NCBI GenBank assembly: GCA_028689775.1
Contig: JAQVCM010000020.1
Span: forward strand, 1 to 54,203
Direction of reading: 5' to 3'
Length of the DNA stretch: 54,203 nucleotides
From: Crocinitomicaceae bacterium
Lineage (GTDB): Bacteria; Bacteroidota; Bacteroidia; Flavobacteriales_D; Crocinitomicaceae
Position numbers and translations under genes: made by a program. The notes under the pieces are model-generated. The model did no database searches. It was not told where the DNA came from and was given only the letters and a program-made list of their open reading frames with translations. Shown piece after piece: positions 1 through 7,549 of the stretch. Within the stretch, counting starts at the first letter, position 1. Every line of letters begins with the position of its first letter.

Positions 1-10
1 AAATCTCAAA

Positions 11-39
11 TTAGGAACCTTTAGATTAAAGATTCCTAA
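11..39. repeat. 29-nt near-palindrome
   Basis: Arms TTAGGAA/TTCCTAA (11-17, 33-39) and CTTTA/TAAAG (19-23, 27-31) pair around a 3-nt centre, so 12 of 14 positions per arm match. A second inverted repeat follows at 51-59/66-74 (AAAGATTAG/CTAATCTTT). They may end an upstream transcript lying outside the window or be recombination sites for the adjacent recombinase. The sequence alone does not decide. Confidence 0.5.
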
Positions 40-112
40 ACCTCAATGCGAAAGATTAGAAATCCCTAATCTTTATATGCTTTTCTTTGGAATTCACAAA
101 AAAATAAAAATA

Positions 113-1039
113 ATGAATGAACAAAAAAAAATTTCAGAAGTAATTGAACATTGGAAAACAAACAAAAAGCAATACGTTAAAAAGTCAAGCTTTTCAGCTT
201 ATACACTTTTGGTAGAAAATCATTTGTTACCTGCGTTCGGTAATAAATACAACATTGAAGAAACCGAAGTACAGGCTTTTGTATTTCAAAAATTGAAAGC
301 TGGTCTTAGTCAAAAAACAATTAAGGATATTTTAATTGTTTTGAAAATGATTCTCAAATTTGGAGCGAAATATAAATGGTTGGTTTACACATCATTTGAT
401 ATTCAATTTCCAACAGAACGGGAAAAGTACACCATAGAAGTGTTGACTAAAACTGATCAGAAAAAAATAATGAACTATATACAAGAACATTTTACATTTA
501 AAAATTTAGGTGTGTATATTTGTTTGAGTACTGGTATGCGTATTGGAGAAGTCTGTGCGCTGACTTGGGAAGATGTTGACACGGATAATGGAGTTATCAG
601 CGTTAAGAGCACTATCCAACGGATCTACGTTATAGAAGATGGAAGTAGAAAAACTGAACTTATTGTAGACACACCTAAAACTAAAAACTCCATTCGTGAA
701 ATTCCGATAAATAAAGATTTATTGCGGGTACTCAAACCATTTAAAAAAATAGTGAATCCTTCATTCTTTGTTTTAACAAATGATGCAAAACCAACCGAAC
801 CAAGAACATATCGCAGTTTTTATAAAAATCTAATGAGAGAATTAAAAATGCCCGAACTTAAATTTCACGGGTTAAGGCATAGTTTCGCCACCCGATGTAT
901 TGAAAGTAATTGCGATTACAAAACGGTGAGTGTCTTGTTGGGTCATTCCAATATCAGTACAACTTTAAATCTTTATGTTCACCCCAATATGGAGCAAAAA
1001 AAGAAAGCTATTGAGCAGATGTTTAAAGGGTTGAGGTAA
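113..1039 (+). CDS. tyrosine recombinase/phage-type integrase
   Basis: This is a 308-residue site-specific recombinase that breaks and rejoins DNA through a tyrosine nucleophile. An N-terminal SAM-like core-binding domain covers about residues 1-100 and the catalytic domain about 115-305. The active-site set is complete: R143 (TGMRIGE), K189 (TPKTK), H252 and R255 (HGLRH), H278 (LLGH) and Y288 (LYVHP). I start at the ATG at 113 because the upstream ATG at 77 adds only a lysine-rich leader atypical of the family. The gene lies immediately upstream of hsdR. In Bacteroidota such recombinases often sit in type I restriction loci and invert hsdS segments; that role here is inference. It is not next to the cassette array at the far right, and nothing seen marks it as an integron integrase. 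Confidence 0.9.
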   Translation: MNEQKKISEVIEHWKTNKKQYVKKSSFSAYTLLVENHLLPAFGNKYNIEETEVQAFVFQKLKAGLSQKTIKDILIVLKMILKFGAKYKWLVYTSFDIQFPTEREKYTIEVLTKTDQKKIMNYIQEHFTFKNLGVYICLSTGMRIGEVCALTWEDVDTDNGVISVKSTIQRIYVIEDGSRKTELIVDTPKTKNSIREIPINKDLLRVLKPFKKIVNPSFFVLTNDAKPTEPRTYRSFYKNLMRELKMPELKFHGLRHSFATRCIESNCDYKTVSVLLGHSNISTTLNLYVHPNMEQKKKAIEQMFKGLR

Positions 1040-1045
1040 ATTTAG

Positions 1046-1132
1046 ATTATGAATTAGGAGAAGTGAAATAAGAATACTTTATTTTGTTAAATTTGTGAAT
1101 AGATAAAACAAAATAACCTCCTAATTCATAAT
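1046..1132. repeat. 15-bp perfect inverted repeat flanking a 57-nt segment
   Basis: The arms ATTATGAATTAGGAG (1046-1060) and CTCCTAATTCATAAT (1118-1132) are exact reverse complements. A second, inner inverted pair lies at 1080-1088 and 1107-1115 (TATTTTGTT/AACAAAATA). The segment sits between the recombinase stop and the hsdR start and holds a promoter-like box. It could be an invertible switch, or simply a hairpin in the transcript. Confidence 0.7.
1088..1095 (+). promoter_or_regulatory. candidate -7 promoter box for hsdR
   Basis: TAAATTTG matches the Bacteroidota -7 consensus TAnnTTTG exactly and lies 42 bases before the hsdR start. No convincing TTG-type -33 element is seen at the usual spacing, so this is a weak call. 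The box is inside the inverted-repeat-bounded segment. Confidence 0.35.
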
Positions 1133-1136
1133 TATT

Positions 1137-4004
1137 TTGAGTAAACAATCCGAACAAATACTAGAAGAACAATTAATCGCACAACTTCAAAAATTAGGCT
1201 ATGGTTTGGTTAAAATTAAAGATGAAAAAGACCTTATTTCAAACCTGAAAACGCAATTAGAAAAGCATAATCACATACAATTTAGCGAGAGTGAATTTGA
1301 AAAGGTATTAAACATTATCAACAAAGGCTCTGTATTTGAAAAAGCGAAAATATTACGTGAAAAGAAGCATCACATCATTCGAGATAATGGAGATAATCTG
1401 TATTTTGAATTTCTGAATGTAGAACATTGGTGTCAGAATCAATATCAGGTAACCAATCAAATTACACAGGAAGGAAAATATCAAAATCGCTATGATGTTA
1501 CTTTGTTGATTAATGGACTGCCACTTATACAAATCGAACTAAAGCGAAGAGGTTTGGAAATGAAAGAAGCCTTTAATCAAATCAATCGCTATCAAAAACA
1601 CAGTTTTGGTGCTGGAAAAGGATTGTTTCATTTTGTGCAATTATTCATTATCAGTAACGGCGTAAATACCAAATATTTTAGCAATTTTGGAACACATAAA
1701 CAGGAATATCTCCAAACCTTTCATTGGACAGATGAACAAAATAATCCGCTCAATAATATTCTAAATGGTTTTACCGATACGTTCTTAGAACCTTGCCACA
1801 TCAGTAAAATGATATGCAAGTATATTGTATTGAACGAAACAGAGAAAAGTTTGATGGTACTTCGTCCATACCAATATTATGCGGTTGAAAGTATTATTAA
1901 AAAGGTAAAAGAAAACGAAATTCTGAACGGTTACAACATCGATAAAAACGGATATATCTGGCATACCACTGGAAGTGGTAAAACCTTAACAAGCTTTAAA
2001 GCAAGTCAGATTTTATCTAAAATTCCAGCAATCAAAAAAGTAGTTTTTGTAGTTGACAGAAAGGATTTAGATTATCAAACCAATCAGGAGTATGACAAGT
2101 TTAGCAAAGGTTCTGTCAGTTCAGCGACTAATACGGACGACCTTATACGGAAGTTCAACGATCCAAATGTTAACATTGTTGTTACGACCATTCAAAAGCT
2201 AAACAACGCTATTTTGGGTAGGAATTTAGTTAAAATGAAATCCGTTCAAAACGAACGAATGGTCTTTATTTTTGATGAATGTCATCGTTCTCAGTTTGGC
2301 GATACGCATAAAAACATTGTGAATTATTTCTCTAATATTCAATTGTTTGGCTTTACGGGAACTCCGATTTTGGCTGAGAATGCAAATGGAGAAAAAACCA
2401 CAGCAAGTTTGTTTGGCAAATGCTTACACAAATATGTGATAACCGATGCGATACGAGATGAAAATGTTTTAAAATTCTCAATAGAATATATTCAAACCTT
2501 CAAGAAAAAAGATACCATTATTGATCTGAAAGTCGAACAAATCAATGAAGCAGAAGTCTTTGAAGCTCCTGAACGCAAAGAAGCGATTGTAGATTACATC
2601 ATTCAACACCACGATCAGAAAACACAATCCAAAAAATTCTGTGCGATGATGTGTGTGCAAGATATTGATGCAGTTATTCAATACTATGAAATTTTTAAAT
2701 GTAAAAAATTAAATGGTGAGCATAATCTTAAAATATCAACAATCTTCAGTTTCGCTCAAAACGAGGAGGAAATGGAAGAGTCGGTTGTTTCTCAAATCAA
2801 TATGGCTGCTGAACCTCAAGCAGAATACGGATATAGACCTCATCGTAGAGAATTATTAGAAAATTATGTGCAAGATTTCAATGATTTGTTTGGAGAGAAG
2901 CAAAATATTAAAGACACCGAAGGTTTTTACAACTATTACAATGCTGTAGCGAAAAAATCCAAGCAGAATGAAACGGATATTCTGTTGGTTGCCAATATGT
3001 TTTTAACAGGGTTCGACAGTAAATTTCTGAACACGCTATATGTTGATAAGAATCTTCAATATCACGGACTGATACAAGCTTTTAGCCGTACTAATCGTAT
3101 TTTGGATAAAAACAAAACACAGGGAAATATTGTATGCTTTCGAAACCTTAAGGACAAAACAGACGAAGCGATTACATTGTTCAGTAATAAGGATGCCATT
3201 GATGAAATTATCGTTGAACCTTATGAAATCTATGTCGACGAATTTAATAAAGCTGTAGAAAATTTATTAGAAATTGTTCCTCAGGTAAACGCTGTAGATG
3301 GTTTATATACGGAAGAAGATAAGTTGCAATTTATCTTAGCTTTTCGTGCTTTGATCCGTCTACACAAAAAGATGAGCCATTATTCGGAGTTTACGTGGGA
3401 TGATTTAGAGATAGAAGAACAGCTTTTTGCAGATTATACAAGTAAATATTTAGATTTAAAAGATAGACTTGGATCTGATCCTTCATCCGAAAAAACATCG
3501 ATTCTGAATGATATAGACTTTGAATTAGAATTGATAAGACGTGATACGATCAACGTTACGTATATTATTCAGTTGTTGATTAAATTCAAGTCAAAACACA
3601 GTGCGAAAGACAAAGAAAGCATTGAAAAAGAGATTTTTAACTTGTTGAATACCGATGTATCGCTAAGAAGTAAAAGAGAACTGATTGAGAAATTTATTCA
3701 GGAAAGTCTGCCAAACATTGAAGATACAGATACTATTCCCGAAGAGTTTGAAAAATTCTGGAATGAAGAACAAGAAAATGCACTCCAAGAATTAGTTAAA
3801 ACTGAAAACCTATCTGAAGAAAAAACAGAAAGATTGATAGAAAACTATCTTTTTACTGAACGTGAACCTTTACGAAAAGAAATTTTGGCACTTCGAGTAG
3901 AAGGAAGACCGAGTGTATTAAAATCTAAAGAAATCGGTGACCGAATCTTAAACAAAATCTTAGGTTTTGTCGAGACTTTTGTTAATGGGATATCAGGTAA
4001 CTAA
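1137..4004 (+). CDS. hsdR: type I restriction enzyme, R (HsdR) subunit
   Basis: The 955-residue motor and nuclease subunit of a type I restriction-modification complex translocates DNA with ATP and cuts far from the recognition site. The N-terminal nuclease shows D120 followed by E134-L-K136 (PD-(D/E)xK pattern). The helicase core shows Walker A GSGKT (279-283), a DECH box (380-383), motif III FTGTP, and motif VI QAFSRTNR near residue 655. A helical C-terminal part for complex assembly follows. The start is TTG at 1137, since no in-frame ATG lies nearby and the N-terminus aligns with the family from there. The length is normal and no frameshift is seen. HsdM and HsdS are not in the window and presumably lie to the left. 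Confidence 0.95.
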   Translation: MSKQSEQILEEQLIAQLQKLGYGLVKIKDEKDLISNLKTQLEKHNHIQFSESEFEKVLNIINKGSVFEKAKILREKKHHIIRDNGDNLYFEFLNVEHWCQNQYQVTNQITQEGKYQNRYDVTLLINGLPLIQIELKRRGLEMKEAFNQINRYQKHSFGAGKGLFHFVQLFIISNGVNTKYFSNFGTHKQEYLQTFHWTDEQNNPLNNILNGFTDTFLEPCHISKMICKYIVLNETEKSLMVLRPYQYYAVESIIKKVKENEILNGYNIDKNGYIWHTTGSGKTLTSFKASQILSKIPAIKKVVFVVDRKDLDYQTNQEYDKFSKGSVSSATNTDDLIRKFNDPNVNIVVTTIQKLNNAILGRNLVKMKSVQNERMVFIFDECHRSQFGDTHKNIVNYFSNIQLFGFTGTPILAENANGEKTTASLFGKCLHKYVITDAIRDENVLKFSIEYIQTFKKKDTIIDLKVEQINEAEVFEAPERKEAIVDYIIQHHDQKTQSKKFCAMMCVQDIDAVIQYYEIFKCKKLNGEHNLKISTIFSFAQNEEEMEESVVSQINMAAEPQAEYGYRPHRRELLENYVQDFNDLFGEKQNIKDTEGFYNYYNAVAKKSKQNETDILLVANMFLTGFDSKFLNTLYVDKNLQYHGLIQAFSRTNRILDKNKTQGNIVCFRNLKDKTDEAITLFSNKDAIDEIIVEPYEIYVDEFNKAVENLLEIVPQVNAVDGLYTEEDKLQFILAFRALIRLHKKMSHYSEFTWDDLEIEEQLFADYTSKYLDLKDRLGSDPSSEKTSILNDIDFELELIRRDTINVTYIIQLLIKFKSKHSAKDKESIEKEIFNLLNTDVSLRSKRELIEKFIQESLPNIEDTDTIPEEFEKFWNEEQENALQELVKTENLSEEKTERLIENYLFTEREPLRKEILALRVEGRPSVLKSKEIGDRILNKILGFVETFVNGISGN

Positions 4005-4220
4005 TGCTTAAATACTATTAATTAATAACCATTTTACAAAAATCTTAAGTAACTAAAAGCCTTACTAAATTAAGATTAGGAAATCTAAATGTCAAGCTTC
4101 TTTTCTCTAAATTTGTTATGCATCAAGAAAGATTTTCTAAAAATTGAAACAATAGTGATATTTCAAAATCTTTATCTCGCTTTTTTTAGAATCTCTATTA
4201 AGGCTTTTATTCAACCGATA

Positions 4221-4240
4221 CAGTTTTTAGTAAAAAACTG
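4221..4240. terminator. weak hairpin between convergent genes
   Basis: CAGTTTTT (4221-4228) pairs with AAAAACTG (4233-4240) around a 4-nt loop. It lies between the convergent hsdR and sugar-phosphate isomerase genes, 15 bases beyond the isomerase stop. The T-tract after it is poor, so the terminator call is tentative. The rest of 4005-4254 shows nothing recognisable. Confidence 0.35.
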
Positions 4241-4254
4241 CAAAGTGAAATCGC

Positions 4255-5238
4255 TTAAAACTTAGACAAGGTATTTTTTAAGGAATCAATGACTTTGATA
4301 TCCATTGCGTCAACATCTTTCAATTCAGACAAATACCAAGAAGCCCAATCTACGACGTGAATGATGTAGAGCGATCGCTCGATCACAGAATTTCCTTTGG
4401 CCTGGGTGATCATGACATGGTCTGTTTTACTTCGAACAACCTCCAAAGAAAATTCGAGTCTTTTATTGTTTCTTGGATTCCAGTCTTGCGTGTCGATGAA
4501 TAAAGCACCAAAACGATCGTCGCCACCGCCCCAACCAACTAATTCATTGTGATTCATTTCTGGAATCACATGTTGCCAGCACAATAACTTTCCGTTTTCA
4601 TTAAATTGTTGTCTTGCACGAATTGCAACTGCCTCATAATTTGAGGGAGCATAAATGGTAATGACTTTGTCTTTTAAGAATTGAGCCATTTTACGTGCTT
4701 CTTTTTCAATATTTTCTTTTTCCTGAATCAATAATTCTCTACCTTTCTCGATAGAAATAAGACTTTCACCTGAAATTAAATTCAATTTGGTGAACAAAGA
4801 AATCAATTGAATCACAGAAAAAGCCAAAGCAGAACGTGGCGGATTTCCACCAGGAACAAGAACTACATCTAATTTATTTTCTTTGCAGAAAGATTCCAAC
4901 AAACCTCCAGAACAAATTCCAACAACGTGAGCACCTCTTTCCAGTCCTTGTGCAACGCTTGACAAAGTTTCCTCCGTATTTCCAGAATAAGAAGAACCAA
5001 TCACCAAAGAATGCTCGTTTACAAATGCAGGTAAATCATAATCTTGTACAAAAAGTATTGGGATTTTAATTTCCATTTGCAACCATTCAGAAACCAATCT
5101 TCCACCAATACCAGAGCCACCCATTCCACAAATAACAATGTTGTGGATTTCGTTTTGTGGTTTTGAATAGTTCATGTTGTCTGCAATTTTCAATGCGTCA
5201 ACAATGTTTTGTGGGAATTCGGCTATTAGTTTTTTCAT
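4255..5238 (-). CDS. bifunctional phosphoglucose/phosphomannose isomerase
   Basis: This 327-residue cytoplasmic enzyme interconverts glucose-6-phosphate or mannose-6-phosphate with fructose-6-phosphate. It belongs to the small SIS-domain family of dual-specificity PGI/PMI enzymes, not the large classical PGI. The SIS sugar-phosphate loop GMGGSGIGG is near residues 38-46, and SYSGNTEET further on binds phosphate. The C-terminal half has EMNHNELVGW, the conserved catalytic stretch of the family. I begin at the ATG at 5238 (MKKLIAEFPQ); an upstream ATG at 5265 would add nine residues with no family support. It is divergent from the thioesterase gene and convergent with hsdR, so it is probably monocistronic. 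Confidence 0.88.
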   Translation of the reverse strand: MKKLIAEFPQNIVDALKIADNMNYSKPQNEIHNIVICGMGGSGIGGRLVSEWLQMEIKIPILFVQDYDLPAFVNEHSLVIGSSYSGNTEETLSSVAQGLERGAHVVGICSGGLLESFCKENKLDVVLVPGGNPPRSALAFSVIQLISLFTKLNLISGESLISIEKGRELLIQEKENIEKEARKMAQFLKDKVITIYAPSNYEAVAIRARQQFNENGKLLCWQHVIPEMNHNELVGWGGGDDRFGALFIDTQDWNPRNNKRLEFSLEVVRSKTDHVMITQAKGNSVIERSLYIIHVVDWASWYLSELKDVDAMDIKVIDSLKNTLSKF

Positions 5239-5461
5239 AAGTTGGTAATTTATTCTAATAAACATAAAAAATGGAAGACAAAACCTTCTCTTTATTCAAT
5301 GAAAGAAGCGGTTTTCCGTTACATTATGCTCATAAAAGATGTCAAAGATAACGAATCCAACGACATTTTATTATGGATGGTTTAAAAAATAGAACAACTG
5401 CATCAAAACAAATTCAATTCACACCTATAATACGTAACTTTACATTTTAAAATCAAAGAAA

Positions 5462-5983
5462 ATGACATCAAAAAAAGCCATAGAAACACTTGCGATCACT
5501 ACTAAAATTGTATTACCAAACGATACCAACACGATGGGAAACCTATTTGGCGGTCAACTTTTAGCTTGGATGGATGTCATTGCAAGCGTTGCAGCTCATC
5601 GCCATTGTAGACGAACAGTAGTTACGGCGGCAGTAAATAACGTCTCTTTTGCACAAGCAATTACACAATCTTCGATCGTAACCTTGGAGGCAAAAGTTTC
5701 ACGTGCATTCTATTCTTCCATGGAAATTTTCATAGATGTATTTGTTGAAGATCCAAGTTCTGGAAAAAAAAGAAAGTGCAACGAGGCAATTTACACATTT
5801 GTTGCAGTTGATCAATACGGTGGTGCCATACAAGTGCCGGAGTCAATTCCTGAATCTCCTGAGGAAATAAGCAGATATGAAGGTGCACTGAGAAGAAAAC
5901 AGCTTAGTTTGATCTTGGCCGGAAAAATGAAACCGAATGATGCCACTGAATTAAAAGCACTTTTTTTCGAAGAAAAGAAGTAA
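5462..5983 (+). CDS. acyl-CoA thioesterase, hotdog fold (YciA/ACOT7-like)
   Basis: The 173-residue cytoplasmic hotdog-fold enzyme hydrolyses acyl-CoA to free acid and CoA. The motif TNTMGNLFGGQLLAWMD (about residues 21-37) carries the conserved N/G-rich active-site loop with its aspartate and is diagnostic for the YciA/BACH/ACOT7 group. The length matches single-domain bacterial members. A promoter-like TAACTTTA (5435-5442) lies about 20 bases before the start. It stands alone between the divergent isomerase gene and a long gap. Confidence 0.88.
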   Translation: MTSKKAIETLAITTKIVLPNDTNTMGNLFGGQLLAWMDVIASVAAHRHCRRTVVTAAVNNVSFAQAITQSSIVTLEAKVSRAFYSSMEIFIDVFVEDPSSGKKRKCNEAIYTFVAVDQYGGAIQVPESIPESPEEISRYEGALRRKQLSLILAGKMKPNDATELKALFFEEKK

Positions 5984-6104
5984 AGGTCTCCAGAAAATTA
6001 GTTGTTTCCGTACTTAGGAAATAACTGTTGTCCGATAAAAATTTACAGGACAAATTAAACCCAGCTAACTGGATTAGGCCTTCGTAGACATGTAGTTTAA
6101 AAAC

Positions 6105-6132
6105 TTAACTTGTCAAACAAAAGACTCCTCAA
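6105..6132. repeat. 28-nt intergenic motif, copy 1
   Basis: The motif reads TTAAyTTGTCmwACAAAAGA then yTCCTCAA. It matches 41679-41706 at 24 of 28 positions although the two sites are 35 kb apart in unrelated intergenic regions. It may be a remnant of a dispersed small repeat. Confidence 0.45.
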
Positions 6133-6174
6133 TTTTTTTGAAAATTGCGGAAAGACAAAGATGAAGGGAAAGAA

Positions 6175-6232
6175 TTCTTTTTATGTTTTGTAGCTACGCA
6201 ATACATTCAGTAGCTACAAAACATAAAAAGAA
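6175..6232. repeat. 23-bp perfect inverted repeat
   Basis: The arm at 6175-6197 (core ATGTTTTGTAGCTAC) is the exact reverse complement of 6210-6232, with a 12-nt loop. It lies 190 bases after the thioesterase stop. It could terminate transcription in either direction or be a small palindromic mobile repeat. Confidence 0.75.
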
Positions 6233-6641
6233 CAATTCGTCATTTTTTAAAATCCCTCCCGATAAGTACCGGGAGCGCCTGACATGACACATTCACATAA
6301 TAATTTCATCCCTTCGGGATTGTTGTGCTACAGCATAAAGAACAATTCCTTAGAATTGAAATTAAATGAACTTTATCGATAAATTGTAAACATACAAATC
6401 ACCTAAATCTGGTTGACAAAGCTCACTTATTGTTTTTTCATCAAAAACACGTTATTTGAAAATCAAAAAGCAGTGCTAGACCCAGCGCTATATTTTGAAA
6501 TAATGAAGTTATTTAATTAATGTTAACGCATAATAGGGTTTCAATCATTCTAACCATTTAAATGATAATTTTCATGTTAAAATATTGTTAAATCAATTTA
6601 GAATAGTTAAGTTTGATTTCTGAACTAAACTCTCTCTAATT

Positions 6642-7016
6642 ATGAACAACTTAGTCAAATTTATGCACAATTACGCGAACTTTAAAGGTCGCGCAGGTAG
6701 GAAAGAATTTTGGGGCTTTTCTATTGTCTACATGTTGTTAACGACAGCATTTATCTACATGCACACGTTGATCCCCTTTAGTCCTAATTTATACTGGTAT
6801 TACCTCTTGTATACTGGTGTTGTTTTTGTTCCTTGGACGGCGGTATTCGTGAGAAGAATGCATGACATTGGAAGAAGTGGAACGTGGATCTTTTTAGGCC
6901 TTGTCCCGTTCATTGGCTGGTTTTGGCTACTCATCTTACTTGATTCAAAAGGGAAGACTGGGAAAAATCGTTACGGGTATGATCCACGAAAGAGATTATT
7001 AATTGCAGCTTACTAA
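6642..7016 (+). CDS. DUF805 inner-membrane protein
   Basis: This 124-residue integral membrane protein has the DUF805 signature: an N-terminal FKGRAGRKEFW motif, about three hydrophobic segments (residues 27-47, 50-71, 83-103), and the conserved RRMHDIGRSG loop between the second and third. The family has no established biochemical role; E. coli YhaH/YhaI are relatives. The length is typical. The gene is monocistronic, preceded by a long AT-rich leader and followed by a strong bidirectional terminator. Confidence 0.85.
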   Translation: MNNLVKFMHNYANFKGRAGRKEFWGFSIVYMLLTTAFIYMHTLIPFSPNLYWYYLLYTGVVFVPWTAVFVRRMHDIGRSGTWIFLGLVPFIGWFWLLILLDSKGKTGKNRYGYDPRKRLLIAAY

Positions 7017-7043
7017 TTATTTCAAACTAAATACTACAAAACT

Positions 7044-7077
7044 AAAAAAGAGATGGCAGCTGTCATCTCTTTTTTTA
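7044..7077. terminator. bidirectional rho-independent terminator
   Basis: The run AAAAAAGAGATG pairs with CATCTCTTTTTT around a self-complementary GCAGCTGT core. It has A and T tracts on both sides, so it can serve the DUF805 gene on the plus strand and the GNAT gene on the minus strand. Confidence 0.85.
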
Positions 7078-7105
7078 TTTATCCCGATTTAAGGTTTTAT
7101 CTTTT

Positions 7106-7549
7106 TTAAAAAAACAGGCGACCATTCAGCCATTCTCCATCAAGTGTAGCATTTTTGCGCCTGTAAAACTCGATTGCATGCTCATTCCAATCCAACACCT
7201 GCCAATCCATTCGTTTCACTCCCGACTCTTTTGCGAGCGCTACAACTTGATCAAACAACAAGCTTCCAACTCTCTGTTTGCGATGATCTGGATGAACATA
7301 AAAGTCCTCTAGGTACAAACATGGACCTTTCCAGGTTGAATACGAAGTGTACCAAAGCGCAAAACCAATAATTTCACCTTCTATTTCAGCAACAAAGGCA
7401 GAACAAACTTGTTGCTCAAACAAATCGTTCGCCAAGTTCTCAGGCGTATTAATTACCTCTGATTCTGCTTTTTCAAAAACAGCCAAACCTACGATCAATT
7501 CGTGGATTGCTTTCTCATCTCCTCGTTGTGCAAATCGAATTTCAACCAT
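7106..7549 (-). CDS. GNAT-family N-acetyltransferase (SAT-like)
   Basis: The 147-residue acetyl-CoA-dependent acetyltransferase has the full GNAT fold. The acetyl-CoA pyrophosphate loop is HRKQRVGSLL (about residues 93-102), preceded by LYLEDFYVHP, and the C-terminal WNEHAIEFY is typical. This arrangement is most like spermidine/spermine (diamine) or thialysine acetyltransferases; the true substrate is unknown. Its ATG overlaps the sprA stop by one base (TAATG), so translation is probably coupled to sprA. It is the last gene of the maeB-ruvA-sprA block and ends at the bidirectional terminator. Confidence 0.82.
   Translation of the reverse strand: MVEIRFAQRGDEKAIHELIVGLAVFEKAESEVINTPENLANDLFEQQVCSAFVAEIEGEIIGFALWYTSYSTWKGPCLYLEDFYVHPDHRKQRVGSLLFDQVVALAKESGVKRMDWQVLDWNEHAIEFYRRKNATLDGEWLNGRLFF

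Larger units (their letters stand above)
5984..6641. other. 658-bp gap without a gene, rich in inverted repeats
   Basis: No supported coding sequence was found. The gap holds a 23-bp perfect inverted repeat (6175-6232), a CTCCCG/CGGGAG hairpin (6256-6261/6270-6275), an ATCCC-TTC-GGGAT hairpin (6308-6320), and a 28-nt motif at 6105-6132 that recurs at 41679-41706 with four mismatches. The last 150 bases are AT-rich leader for the DUF805 gene. Confidence 0.6.

Noticed and set aside
113..1039. The tyrosine recombinase as the integrase of the cassette array
   Set aside because: It lies more than 42 kb from the array beside hsdR, and nothing in its sequence that I can see marks it as an integron integrase.
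5299..5385. 28-codon open frame before the thioesterase gene
   Set aside because: It is too short, has no recognisable similarity, and lies in the divergent promoter region.
6175..6232. The 23-bp hairpin as an isolated attC-like site
   Set aside because: A stretch GTTTTGTAGCTAC resembles the arm of sites 4, 5 and 8, but it lacks AAC/GTT outer boxes and spacers, and the stem is perfect with no bulges.
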